Origin: Pleurodeles waltl
Lineage: Eukaryota; Chordata; Amphibia; Caudata; Salamandridae
Assembly (NCBI RefSeq): GCF_031143425.1
Contig: NC_090445.1
Coordinates: 1,576,138,049-1,576,202,048, forward strand
Reading direction: 5' to 3'
DNA: 64,000 bases
Part shown: positions 43,011-55,150 of the stretch, in pieces
How positions within the stretch are numbered: position 1 is the first letter of the stretch
How the letters are laid out: each line of letters starts with the position of its first letter
Made by a program: the position numbers and the translations under genes
Notes under the pieces: generated by a model
Told to the model about the DNA's origin: nothing
Databases searched by the model: none
What the model saw: only the letters and a program-made list of their open reading frames with translations

Positions 43011-43590
43011 AGCCACAATACTTATTCGTATCCAAATTAAATATCAATGCTAATGTTCCAAGTACCAGTTCCAATAATCGTCAGGAAGCCGTGTCAGATG
43101 CTTTTTCAGGGCCTGCGGAAATCTCTTGCAGGGTCATAGGCTAAATTCTGTACCAATGAACATGGTTGTTTAAGCACAAAAATCACTGTGCCAGAAGTAG
43201 GAGGCCTCGTTTAAGGTGAGTAAGCTGGCCACTGCTAGAACCCTCAACTACCACAGAACCACAACAAAAAAGTCAAGAAAACACAGCACCATAATTCAGC
43301 CGGAGCTAAAGGAAGGCATCGGAATGAAAACCTGAAGAACTGAATTAGATATGAAAAAAATATTTAAAAAATAGAAAATTTTAAAATAATGCAGAACTCA
43401 CCCTTAAACAAAAACCATAAGAAGTTCAGAAACGTAGTGGAAATAGGGCTGGATGAAACACTTATGGACATAAATGACATTTATGGATTGAAGAATTTTA
43501 TTCAAATGTATTTGTACTATGATATCTTAGTGAAATTATATATTTTCATAATTATTCTTAATTTATTGTGCTTTTGAGAATGCACACATA
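43011..43590. other. No recognisable gene or element
   Basis: AT-rich, with frames of at most about 60 codons. Confidence 0.5.
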
Positions 43591-43759
43591 GGGCCTGATT
43601 AGGACCTTGGCGGATGGGATACTCCGTCACAAACGTGATGGATATCCCGCCCGTCATTTTAAAAGTTCCATAGGATATAATGGAACTTGTAATATGGTAG
43701 ACAGGATATCGTCACGTTTGTGATGGAGTATCCCATCCGTCAAGGTTGTAATCAGGCCC
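43591..43759. mobile_element. 169-bp MITE, GGGCCTGATT family
   Basis: Ends are GGGCCTGATTAGGACCTTGG and CAAGGTTGTAATCAGGCCC, flanked on both sides by ATA, a clean 3-bp direct target duplication. The long inner arms GGATACTCCGTCACAAACGT and ACGTTTGTGATGGAGTATCC make nearly the whole element one hairpin. Confidence 0.88.
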
Positions 43760-44879
43760 ATAATCATGTGTTCAAATGTACATAGAGTTCTATGTTAAAT
43801 TGGCTGGAGTTAAGGCCTGACATTTTTTTCTGTGTTTAACTTTCAAAGTGGAATTTTGCTCTAGTTGCATATTTCTTTATTTGCAGGTGCCTTTGCACAG
43901 GTTTTCAGTTAATGAAGAGCTTATTGTTAGTTGTAGATAAAGGGACAGGGGAAGAAGGGTTGCCAAGGATGAGGGGTGTTAATGAGGAGCCGTGAAGAAG
44001 AACTCCCTTCTCGATTCCTGGAAACAGGAGAGTCCTGATGCTTGGATCGAGATAAGAAAGGCTAATGAGGCAAATTTCAAACTGGGCACTGACAGTAGAA
44101 AGCTACTGCTGATGATGTCAGCTACTGAAAGTTCGGCCGAGATTAAAGAGGTGTTTAACTAGTTAGAAAAGCAGATTCCTTTTATCCTTTGACTACAGCA
44201 GACTCTATGAGTTTTACAGAGGTACAGACCTCTTTTCCATTACTTGGCTGAATTTATTTTGTGATGCTCACATCTCTCTTCTGCAGAACTTCTACTGAGA
44301 TTTCTGTGATGCTGACACTTTTGATTAATTTCCTATTTCCATGATTTGGAGAATTCTTAGGTTTCCCTTACATTTATTAGAATAGTTCAATTCATTTAGA
44401 TTCAGTGGTTAGGCAGTAAAATCAAAGCTTGAACTCTGAACACCAAGTCTTGTTTTTAATCTTTTGTATTGCTGCTACAGAGATTTTGGTATGCCTTATG
44501 CTTGTAGGATTTAATATGATTTGACGCTACAACTCTCCCTTGATGATTCTGTACTTATATAGTATGTTTTTGAAACCCTGGCTTTGAATTTGTAATAAAT
44601 CTTTTGACTTTATTTCTGTCTCTGAAATTCAGTGTGTGACCAAATGTGGTACACAATAAATTGATTGAATTGTATTAATGTTTCTCTCCTTACCCTTGGA
44701 ATACCTAATAAAATACTTCAGACCTAAAAAATTTGTGAATTGGCCAGACGCTAGATAAGCGTATTGAACCTATTAGAGAATCGTCATGGGCTAATTACAT
44801 AGCACATCTTTAGAAATACGAAGAACATGACTAGGGTGTTGCAATAAGATAAAGAATCAGATATGTAGATCACAGAGGA
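43760..44879. other. No recognisable gene or element
   Basis: AT-rich sequence with scattered stops in all frames. Confidence 0.5.
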
Positions 44880-46900
44880 AAAAAAACTTAGCATCATAAC
44901 AAGCATGAGAAATACTACAGACCCAAATGGCTGGGCAAGAAAGCATTTAAAGGCCGCCTTGACTTAATGGTCCCACACTTCTTATCTACACAATTTAACA
45001 GTGTGCTTAAAGTTGAGAAGATTCCTGATCATTAGAAAGGGGCAAGAACGGTGTTCATAAAATAAGGATCAAGACAAAATCCTAACTTCTATTGACTACT
45101 GCCAATTTTACATGTTCCAGACAAATTATTTGCATGAATGCTCCTGAATGAGTTGATGGAATGATAAATTAACATGAATACAGTCTTCTTCATACAGGAC
45201 CTAAGGAAAGATATTCCCAAAGTTAATGTAATGTAAATTGTATTACTAGCAAGCCAAGCACTCACTCAAGTAACACATTTTCTATATAGTGCCATTATAC
45301 GTTTTGCCAAGGTATTTGAGAATATGAGTGCTCCAAAAAATTTAGTTTATGTTCGGATGAATGTCATACCAATGCTTGAACAGTTATTAAACTAGTATCA
45401 ATCATCAATAAAATAGATAGGATACATTGTCATCACAGAGTATGGAAAGGCTACGCATTAGGGCCATATTTATTTAACATCTATATAAGTGATTTATTTT
45501 CATCATTGCTTGCTGATGTTTCAAATACTCCATGTGTAGGTAAGGTTATGGTTAGGGGTGAGTGAAATATTCCATTACGCCTGTGGAATTGATGAAATTT
45601 GGCCACTCCGCATTAAAGATTAACATGGTGATTTTTTTTCCTTTGATGCTCCAGAATATGACAACTGGTGAACGAGATTTGACATCCCCTAGAGTAGATT
45701 TTCTGCACCTCTAGTAGATTTTCTACTCAAGCAGCAGCAAAATCAACTTGAACGGCCGCACCCTCTCACTCAACGCATCGGAATCCTTACGCTAATTTTA
45801 CTGCCACTAAATTGCAGCACAAGCAGAGTGAGCTGCATATTTTCTGCCCATTGGTGAATTTTATGGAATTTTGCAGAGTTTTTCTGTAACTATGCAAGGT
45901 CAACCCCCCTATTTAAAGCCCAAGCACTATTTTATTCACATGACTTAATTATGGACCAAACACAATATGACTACAAACATCACTGACCACTTCAGAAGAA
46001 TACACTAGGAGTAAGTATCTGACATTGAATGTCGAGCATCAGCAAAATCAACTCCAATGGCCGCTCACTCTCACACAATGCATGGTGCTGCTTACATTAA
46101 TTTTCAGCGCTGCTCATGGTACTGGCACTAAATTGCAGCACAAGCAACGTGAGCTGCATATTTTCAGGCTATTGGCGAATTTCATGGAATCTTGCAGAGT
46201 TTTTCTGCAACTATGCAAGTTCAACTCCACCCCCTCCCAGTTAAAGTCCAACCACTGTTTCATTCAGATGACCTAATTATGGACCAAACTCAATACAACT
46301 ACAAACATCACTGACTACTGTGGCAGAGTATACTAGGAGTAATCATCTGACAATGAATGTCGAAAAAGGACACATTTAAATCTTCAGGAAAACCAGATAC
46401 AAAGGATTATGAGATATTAATACACAAGAATAGAAGTGTGCAGGAGCTAATTTTTGACAACAACTTAATATGGAGGTCACTACAAAACGAAATGTTTAAA
46501 TCCATCAATAATGCGCTAATGGTCTGAAGAGCTTTGCTCGAAAATATGGTGGAGAAGGATTAAGGCCACTGACCATAGCATATGTATCTAAATTGACCTC
46601 AGTGTTACTGTACGGCACACCAGCCTGGTTTTTTGCATCATTTAAAATGATAGACAATGCTGAAGTCACATAAAAACATATTAATAGAGGCACAACATCT
46701 CAAAGCCAACATCTTAATTAATGAGTGTAGAGCAATTCAACAACCTTATGTTGATATGCAGGCTTTCCACTTCCACAACCAATTTTATCTCCACATAGAT
46801 CTTGGAAGATTTATCAAATTATAGCTCAACAGCATATCTCAGGTGCAAAAGCAAATGTGGACAGAGGCTGCATAAGCTGGATCTTTGAGGAGCATTCAAG
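44880..46900 (+). pseudogene. Old LINE reverse-transcriptase relic with internal insertion
   Basis: At about 44990-45220 the plus strand reads QFNSVLKVEKIPDH, then LLPILHVPDKLFA and LNELMEW, in the order of a non-LTR reverse transcriptase N-terminal half. At 45445 it gives GYALGPYLFNIYISDLFSSL, the template-grip block (usually GSVLGPLLFNLYINDL). After a foreign stretch (about 45540-46350) reading resumes with TMNVEKGHI, NNLIWRSLQNEMFKSINNAL and, near 46600, TSVLLYGTPAW. Many stops. The clade is not certain. Confidence 0.65.
45720..46350. repeat. Tandem duplication, two ~300-bp copies
   Basis: Copies start near 45725 and 46030 and share AGCAAAATCAACT, TAAATTGCAGCACAAGCA, GTGAGCTGCATATTTTC, TTGCAGAGTTTTTCTG, AATTATGGACCAAAC and ACTACAAACATCACTGAC. 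They lie inside the LINE relic. Confidence 0.85.
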
Positions 46901-48444
46901 GATAAAAGAACAGTGGTAAATTCCATAAAATAATCCATTAAAAACAGCTAAAATGTATATCTTGGAAAACGTTATGGATTGTATAAATCAGAAGGATTGT
47001 ATAAATCAGAAGGCATCATATCAAACACACTATTCTTTATTACAATATGAGCAGTTATGGTGAAACTGTGATTACTCCAAAAAAGTTAAGCCATGCCTGA
47101 CCTTCATGCTGACAAGATCTAATCAATTTCCTGCACTTGTGGTGAAGGAAAGATGAGTGAACATTTCTAGAGAAAAGGGAAGACGCTGAGTGTGAAAAGC
47201 TGATAAACACTTTTATGCATATTATGTTTCAGTGCAAAAGAACAGCAATAATATTCAACACATCTGATGCCACACTCTCCTATATTAAAATAAAATGAAT
47301 AAAAATGAAATAACACATTTTTAATGAGTGTCATAAAATGTTGCATGAGTGTAGAAACTGTAAAATAGAATTTACCATTTTGCCCAATTAATTGATTGGC
47401 TAGGTTTATATCATTTGTGTTAAACTAAAACCAACTTATTATAAAACACATGCTTATTCACAAGAATATTCTGTACCATAGACACCATCAGTTTAACTAT
47501 CATTCATCTGTTTCACAGTCTCCATCACAGCCTATATCTCCCCTGAATCTTACCTGTGTTATACGGTGCCTACAAATTAAGTAGGACTGTATATTAGGTC
47601 AAAATTAACTTCAGAATATAGGGACTTAGTCTATCTATACCATATGTTGGCATAATTCCTGGCTAGCTCACAGTGCTCCACCTGAACCTCTAACCTTACC
47701 AGGGTGCCAGGCAGTATCAGCAACCTCGAATATAACCTCTCTTATTGCCAGGGAAATCCTGGAACAGATCTTCCCTTTCGTTGTTACTCTTCATACCCAA
47801 GGTGAAGACAAGAAAGATACAAAAATAGCTTTTCAAACATTTATTGAAACAATTGTACTCTTGTAATGAAAGCATGGGCTGCAATTATTAGGCAGATGAA
47901 ACAAAGCACCGTAACCAGCATTATTAGAATGGTAAAAAAGATCAAAAATTCAACCATGCTAATGTTACTATGTTGTTACACTTCTATCTGCTACTACCTA
48001 CACTATCAAGAGCATAGTGGTATTACCCTCTGCCAGATACATTGAGATAGCCTAACTTCCCCATACCTGGGAATGATGTGCCAGGAACTGGTTTGTTGTA
48101 GAGCAGACTATCGCCCTTTGCAGAATAGAGGTCAGAATCAGCACAGCTGCATCTCAGTCACAGTGCACTGCTTTCCAGGATAATCCACGCAGAAGTGCTC
48201 CTCTGCTGAATATAGCACAGAAGCAGTTTATATAATAAAAGTACTGTTCATATTGCACTGTGTAAAAGGTGCAGAGCTGATCAGGAATGAGATCACAATC
48301 TATTGATGCTTTCCTTTGCGACTTACAAAGTGGAGACGATGCCTCTTTAATACCCTGCTTGTTTGCGATTCAGAAGGGCATGGTTTGACTGGAGCCTCAG
48401 AGCTGTCTACAATAGACAACTGTGACACAAATCCACCACATTAT
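46901..48444. other. No recognisable gene or element
   Basis: AT-rich sequence. The last ~150 bp resemble the dispersed fragment at 40750-41139. Confidence 0.5.
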
Positions 48445-49044
48445 GGGGGTCATTACAACCCTGGCGGTCAGAGACCGCCAGGGCTGTTCTGGAGGAAGCA
48501 CCGCCAACAGGCTGACGGTGCTTCACAGGGAATTACGACCGCGGCGGAAGCACCGCGGTCACACCGCCGGGACCGGCGGTTTCCCGCCACAGTGGTCCCG
48601 GCGGTTTCCCGCCACAGTGGTCCCGGCGGTTTTAATCCGCCAGGGCAGCGCTACTTCCAGCCTTTTCACAGCGGTTTCAACCGTCATGAAAAGGCTGGCG
48701 GTAAGGGGAGTCGCAGGCCCCTGGCGGCCCCTGCACTGCCCATGCCACTGGCATGGGCAGTGGAGGGGCCCCCCTGCCACAGCCCCTTGCAGCTTTTCAC
48801 TGTCTGCCATGCAGACAGAGAAAAGCGCGACGGGTGCAACTGCACTCGTCTCACGGCCGCAACACCGCCGGCTCCATTTGGAGCCAGCTAATGTGTTGCG
48901 GCCGAGATCCCCGCTGGGCCGGTGGGTGGAAACCAGGTTTCCGCCCGCTGGCCCAGCGGGGATCTCCTGAGGGCTGTGGTGGGAGTGCGGCTGCATTGGC
49001 GGCCGAACGGCGGTCCAACCTTGGCGGGCGGTGTAATGAGGGCC
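48445..49044. mobile_element. 600-bp non-autonomous Harbinger of the H1/H2 family
   Basis: Ends GGGGGTCATTACAACCCTGG and GGTGTAATGAGGGCC are flanked by TAT on both sides, a 3-bp direct target duplication. It is GC-rich, with many GGCGGT/ACCGCC words, a 25-bp tandem duplication at 48579-48630, and long inverted words such as CCCCGCTGGGCC / GGCCCAGCGGGG. Frames through it are CpG-rich accidents. It shares end sequence and composition with H2, which could have supplied the transposase. Confidence 0.88.
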
Positions 49045-50999
49045 TATATGTTTAAAGCCTTGGACAGAGTGTACAGACTACATGGCAGCAATCGCTTAAT
49101 AGGAATAAGCTGCATGTACTCTGTCTTCTTAGTACCTTATTGCAGAAGTGTAAAAATATGTAAAAAGTCACCATCAGTAAAAAGGTGTCAAGTTTAAAAG
49201 GTGCAATTTAAAATGGAGACTCAGGGTGGACCCTAATGTACTTCACCACACCTGGAAACCTTTCCATACACATTATCACCATCAGATCCCACATCCACAA
49301 TGCCAATACCCATCACATCATTAAAGACAGTGTCCCTAGCAACAAAGACAGCTATTACTTTTATTCTGCACCCAAATCACTATAATATGGGTAATCTAGA
49401 CAATGGTCATTATTAGTCCTTGTAGCTGACAGTATCCAGAATCAGAGTCAATACTAATGGCTCCACAAGGTCTGATCATAAAGATGTAAAGAGGGCTGAG
49501 GAATAAACGGAGAGCGGAGCTGTCACGAGAGGAGGCCATTTAGGACTCTTTGACCCCAGCCAAGGCTTTTTGTGGCCCTAGCTCCTATTTAAACATCCAC
49601 TTAAATAATAAAAAGCAGGCCTGACCTGATCCGTTCCTCTGTGATGCAGCTATACAGGCCACACCACTAAGTGGTTCCAAATACCACCCTACAAAAGATT
49701 TTAGCATGGGAGAAGTGAACGCTGTTGCATAAAAGAAAGTCCAAAGATAAGCAGATGCTCCAGAGGCTAAAATAAGCATTTCTGTATGTGTAATACATTG
49801 GGTGTCTCCAACCACAAGAGTGAGGGTGCATCACTTTTACTAACAATAATTTCACAGCATTTGCCACTATTTTCCTTAAAGTTATACAGAGTGAATTGGT
49901 AGTTTAAAAATTAAACACAACATCATATACAGGGGTAAGAGATCCGGTGCATTAAGGCTTGAATCAAAATAATGTCTGTCGATAAAGACATTTTCAGTTT
50001 TGTGCCAATATGGGTAAGTAAAGATTAGACATTATTAAGCAAATATATGAGGCTGAAATTCCTTCTGCTATACTACATGGAGCAGAATGCATGTTTTTAG
50101 AATTTCAAACATAATTCTTAGTCTCGATTTAGAAATCACACGAAATACGTTGAAAATGCATTGGCAAATGTTGAGAACTTGCTAAAATACATGCTGCTAT
50201 TGAGGACTCGCTGATAATCGATATGCGAGAAATGCTCTTTAAGGGCAATGGCACTGTGTTGTATATTTAGTAGGAATCTGGTCTATATTTTTTGGTATTA
50301 AGGAAGGGTAAAATATTGGGATGTCATTCATAGAATACTATGATAGCTTGATGAGAGATAAACATCGCAACTCAAAGGTTAAATGGCTACACCTGTTGTC
50401 AGACACTTCTGTAACTTCTGAAATGACTACTTAAAATGCATAGTATGTTATCCCCTAAGATTAAATAATTTTGTTTGAATTGTAAACAAGCATCTGCAGT
50501 GCAATAGGTCTTGCATTTGCTTAGATTAGGGCTATTGGCATAGTAAATGCAAAACTGGACTTTTCTTGCCATATAAATTGGTAAACCTTACCGCATAATT
50601 TGGTCCTCTCTGCCACAAACTTCTAGTGGCCCTGCATATAACTAAAGCACTTCCATTTACCTTCTTACTTTATCTGCAGCAAAAAAAGAAAATATTACCA
50701 TTATTTATTTTATTGTTTTATATTATTTTGAGGTCCACCCCAATCTAGTGTGGGGACCCAGAGATTACCTAGACAGAAAGAGTGTGTCGTACTGAATGGT
50801 TTGGTAGTGGTCCTATTGTTCTAGGACCACCTCAGGCTGTTATGGGCAAAATGTTTTGAAAAAGAAATACCTGCAAACAAAATGGGGTGAGTTTCCTCGA
50901 GTGCAGTGAATATTGTAGTATTGGCTCTCCCGCTGTAGTGGGAGAGTTGCGTTGAGGATTTCTGTGTTTTTTACTTTTGTAACTGCTCCTGTTTCTATA
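49045..50999. other. No recognisable gene or element
   Basis: AT-rich, with no frame above about 76 codons and no motif that I recognise. Confidence 0.5.
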
Positions 51000-51024
51000 T
51001 TTGCAACTGCTAAACTTGTGGTAG

Positions 51025-51480
51025 TCATGTAAAGTGCTTCTTGGAGCAAGTTTGCACTTTATGAAACTTCACTGTTCACTGTTATGTAAAGCACACCTCC
51101 GATCAAGTTTGCGCTATATGAAACTTCACATACTCATGTAAAGCAATTCTCCAATTGAGTTTGCGCTCTATGAACCTTTAAAAAAAAAAATGAAATAAAT
51201 GTGAAATAAAGAAACAGTGGCATGCCCAAAACAAGGAAGAGGAAGAAATAACATATGGCACCACAGAGCGAAGCAGCGAGGGTAAAATAAATAGTGCGCC
51301 ACACTAAGGTATCTTGACGATCGTGCAATAATCCATGTAATAGGGCCTGTCTCCAAGGCAGTAATAAAGCAGCATCAAGGCGGGACAAACGTAAAGCATT
51401 TCCCTACGAAATCAAGGGAATTTTGAAATGCAGGCCCAGGAATGAATGAAAGTGATGGGTGTGAGATGGGTGGGTTAAAG
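51025..51480. repeat. Interspersed repeat with triplicated ~52-bp tail unit
   Basis: ATGTAAAG(T/C)... GAGTTTGCGCT(A/C)TATGAAACTTCAC occurs three times head to tail (about 51028, 51083 and 51135) and ends in an A-run at 51180. ATGTAAAGC...GCGCTATATAA-type words are common at the 3' ends of vertebrate SINEs and LINEs. The following sequence to 51480 (TAATAGGGCCTGTCTCCAAG, AAGCATTTCCCTACGAAATC) looks like a further dispersed repeat. Confidence 0.5.
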
Positions 51481-51617
51481 CTCACTGAATAGATTACAAC
51501 AGGTCGAAAAGAGCAGCACTGCTATGCAAACAAACAAGCACTGGTAAAGTCAACATATCCTGTATTTTTAAAAAGAAATAAAGTGCTTCTTCATTGATTG
51601 CTGAGCTTGTGTGGGCA

Positions 51618-51642
51618 TGTGTGTGTGTGTGTGTGTGTGCAT
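51618..51642. repeat. (TG)n microsatellite
   Basis: A short TGTG run within a GTGA-rich stretch that continues to about 51720. Confidence 0.85.
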
Positions 51643-52049
51643 GGATGTGTGAGGGTCCATGGAAAGATGAGCTGGTGAATAGGAGAGTGAGTGAGTGATT
51701 GGAGGGATGAGTGTGTACATGGTTGGATGGAAGAAATGATGCAATTGAACAAATCCCTGTTTGAGAGACTAATAAAGACAACAGGCCCTATTGAAAACAG
51801 TAAATTTAGACATGAGTAAATCTACATGTGTGAGACTACTGTTACACTTTTGAGTATTTACCATTTAAGAGTGTATAGTTCATTGTATGTAATAATTCAT
51901 CAATTGGATCATATGTCATGTGCTTCAGTAAGGACAAGTGTAGATTTTTTTAATAAAACAACTTAATTGGTTTTACAGCTTTTATAGCAAACAAGGCCAT
52001 GCAAACCATATATATAAACAAGCATAAAATAATGTCGTTTTAAGGTCTG

Positions 52050-55000
52050 GTCCATGCTACTACCCTACCAGTTCATAATGAATCCACCATTTACTCCAGA
52101 CCTTACTATGCTTTTGGGGACATCCTCTCGCTTCATAGACAGAGTCCTCCAGCTTTGGGTACCACTCCATAGCCGTGCACCATTCTGTCAATGAGGGTGA
52201 GTTTGGAAAGCTCCAGTGGTGTGCTATATCTCTCTCTGCAATCAAGGTACCCTGGCTGATTAGTGTGCTCTCTCCCCGCGGCCCACCCAGGTCATCTAAG
52301 ATTCCCAACAGTGCAATACAGGGTGCAGCTCGATACATGTCTCCAGCAACCGGGACAGGGTGGTGAAAATGGCTAACCAGTTGGTCACAATAATTTAGCA
52401 GGTAAACTCTACAAGAAGAAGTCTCCTGCAGCTTCAAGACATCTTAAATGTATGGCAGACGGTCAACCATGCACCTTCCACAACCTCAGTGGTGACATGT
52501 AGGTGAGGCATGAGTATTTTATTTGTATGACCTGAAGTCTGGCATATGAGGCAAGTATTTGGAGTGCCATGTTGGTGTCCCTTCAGTCACTGTCATCCAG
52601 AGGGCCCACTCCCCCCAGAGCAGGAAGTGGTCTGGTTCACTGAGAATTAGTAATATGTAAATATGTGAAATTCCCCCTTTCCCCAGTGGACCCATCAGAA
52701 TTTCCTTCTCCATAGGACTAAACTCTAAGACTACCCACAAAGCACCCCCGTTGAGAGTAAGAATGGCACAACTTCAGAAATCTAAACAACTCGGATTTGT
52801 GAAGATGAAAGTCTCCTTGTAGCTCCTGGAACGGCTTCATGATGGACCCTTGGTATACAGTACATACCTTAGTTTGGATATGCCAATGCAGTCCCACCCA
52901 ACAAAGCCCCTTGCCTGAGCCCCTTGTGTCTCCATAGTCGGTCTCCATGGTGAGTTTTCAGTCCCACCCCATCCAGCGCTGTAGTGTTCTCCAGGCTTTG
53001 TGTACTGATCTGGACATAGCCGGTAGTGTGCATGGTATAAGTGATCCATGTAACATGTCTATGACATAGTTGCACCCAACTGAGGTAAGCTCCATGCAGA
53101 AAGTAGTGCCCAATCAGTCTCAATTAAGGCAATCATTTAAAAACCATCAGCAGTGAGGTGCAATAATTCTGAAAGAAGCCAGCCATGCCCAACCCCGCGG
53201 TGTAGGTGGATTGCACACATTTCTGGAAAATGATGCAGGGATTTTAGTTCACCCGTCAGAGCTTTTTTTGATTGTCATTTTATCAATCTATTTAGAGTTG
53301 GCTACATGGATGGGATCTCCCTCGTTGTACATTTTAACAAGGTTTGAATAATATACAGGTGCCTTGAGGAAGGTGGGTGACCTGGTGGTCACTATTCACT
53401 GAACCGTACATCGGCATGGCATTGCACTAGGAGATGTTGAAACTTGAAACATAAGAGCTCTACAAGCAATACAACGAAGGACTTTACCACAAGGGAAGAA
53501 TATAAAGACAATATCAAAGATTGATTTGAATTGATGATCTTTCCAGTCATTGGTTTACATCTGGCTAGACCTGTTTGTTGGTGTAATTACAAAGGACTTG
53601 ACGATCTTCAAGACCCTCTCTAGTGCTAAATTTCGATGATATGAGCACTGATTTAGTAAATCTTATTTTTTTTTATCTTTTAGTGATGTATGTGTATGGT
53701 TCATTTGGGTATGTATGAGATATATGAGTGAGATTTCTCCATGTTATCTTTAAAGTAATACATTTATATGTCTATACCAGCTATTAATTTCATACAATAA
53801 AATAATTTTTATATTGTTATATATAGTATAGTCTTTATATATGTAAATTTATGGTATGCTCAACGTTGTTCTGTTTTTTTCAGGATTTTTGTTGAAACCA
53901 TCTTAGGAGGTGGGTTTTCTTTCGTTATTGCTTCACCCATCAGAATGCACAAACTTTAGTTTCTAGTGTATGAAACTGGGCTGGTGGAGTTATTAGCATA
54001 AAGTTCTGGCACACGTATAGAAATTGCGGCAGGACCATCATTTTAAATAAGGCCAATCTCCCCATGATGTTAGGAAGGAATCTCACCCATCTCACATGGT
54101 CATGGCTCATTTGGGAGACCAGCAATTTAAGGTTAATATTCCAGGTTAGATCCGGGAGGAGAGAGCTGTGGGTATGAAGATACCGAAATCTAAGCTTATT
54201 GGTTAGAAATTTGTCCTGCCACTTCAGGATGTCTGTGTCTCCGGAGAGAGGCACAAGGAGAGATATAGACCACTTTACCTGCAGGCCAGAGGCCTGTTCA
54301 TAGAGGTGTAAAAAATGGAGGAGCCTCAGCCCTGTTTCTGCAGGTCAAGAAAAAAACAGCAGGATGCCATCAGCGTAGAGGGCAGTTAGGTCATCTCTGT
54401 CGTCCCCCATTTACACCTTCAGACTTGAGGGTTGCAGCAAATCCATACTGCCAGTGGATTTATCGCTAGAGCAAATAGTAGAGGTGAGAGGAGGCATCCT
54501 TCCTGGATGTCTCTTTGGATCTAAAAGGGGTCTGAAAGTACTGTTAACCCTCACTATTGCTCTGAGGTGGGCATAAAGCATGCAGACATAGGTGTCAAAA
54601 CTTGACACGCATATGAAGACATCAAGCACTCCCATGAGAAAGCCCCAGTCAAGGAAATCATGTTTTCTTGAAGTCAATAAGCATAAGTGCCATCAGATCC
54701 AGCAGTCAGTGGTGGTTTGACTGTGCCACCTGCACTCTCTGTATATAGTGCCTCTTACTGCTTTAAGGGAGAAACCGCCATTGATCAGGGTGAATATGGA
54801 CTGTCAGGAATGTGAAGTCATCAGGGTCTAGGCTTTTGCCTGAGTTCATGGCCCTCAGAGCTTCTTCCAGTTCCTCAAGTCCCCGGGGGCAGTTCAGGTT
54901 AAATTTGTCATTCTTTAAGAGAACCAGCAAGGGGACGTCTGAAACCCCCTTGGTTCTAGAGCATCGAACGCATAGGGGTTGTTATGAGAGGTATGCAAAT

Positions 55001-55150
55001 GCAGAGGCGATAGACATGTCTCCTCCGGTCGTAACCACACTTTGGATCACCCGGGATACAGAGATGTGAGTTGCTGGCCAATAGAGGAATTTGCTGGACT
55101 TATCACCCCCCTCATAAACCTGTTCAGTGGAGGCCATCCAAAGTGTAGAT
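52050..55150 (-). pseudogene. L1-like LINE ORF2 relic, antisense, with an insertion
   Basis: Reading down the minus strand from about 55140: STEQVYEGGDKSSKFLYWPA, then LNCPRGLEELEEALRAMNSG with KSLDPDDFTF (usually GKSPGPDGF). WGFLMGVLDVF and IQEGCLLSPLLFALAINPLA follow (usually RQGCPLSPLLFALAIEPLA), then LYADGILLF, the active site with the second Asp replaced by Gly. Next are WQDKFLTNKLRFRYL and RLALFKMMVLPQFLYVCQN. After an insertion (53261-53931) comes a C-terminal portion with LLNYCDQLVSHFHH and DIAHHWSFPNSPSLTEWCTA near 52200. Frameshifts and stops are many. This is the L1/Tx1 type of ORF2. Confidence 0.82.
53261..53931. mobile_element. 671-bp insertion in the L1 relic, 13-bp target duplication
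   Basis: TTCACCCGTCAGA (53248-53260) and TTCACCCATCAGA (53932-53944) differ at one base and flank 671 bp that interrupts the L1 coding trace. A T-run starts the insert at 53263, equal to an A-tail on the minus strand, so it is probably a minus-oriented, target-primed retroelement. The inner sequence is AT-rich and matches no family I can name. Confidence 0.65.

Noticed and set aside
48316..48996. Frames of 145-191 codons on both strands
   Set aside because: They lie in a CpG-rich, stop-poor MITE with clear terminal repeats and target duplication; no domain.
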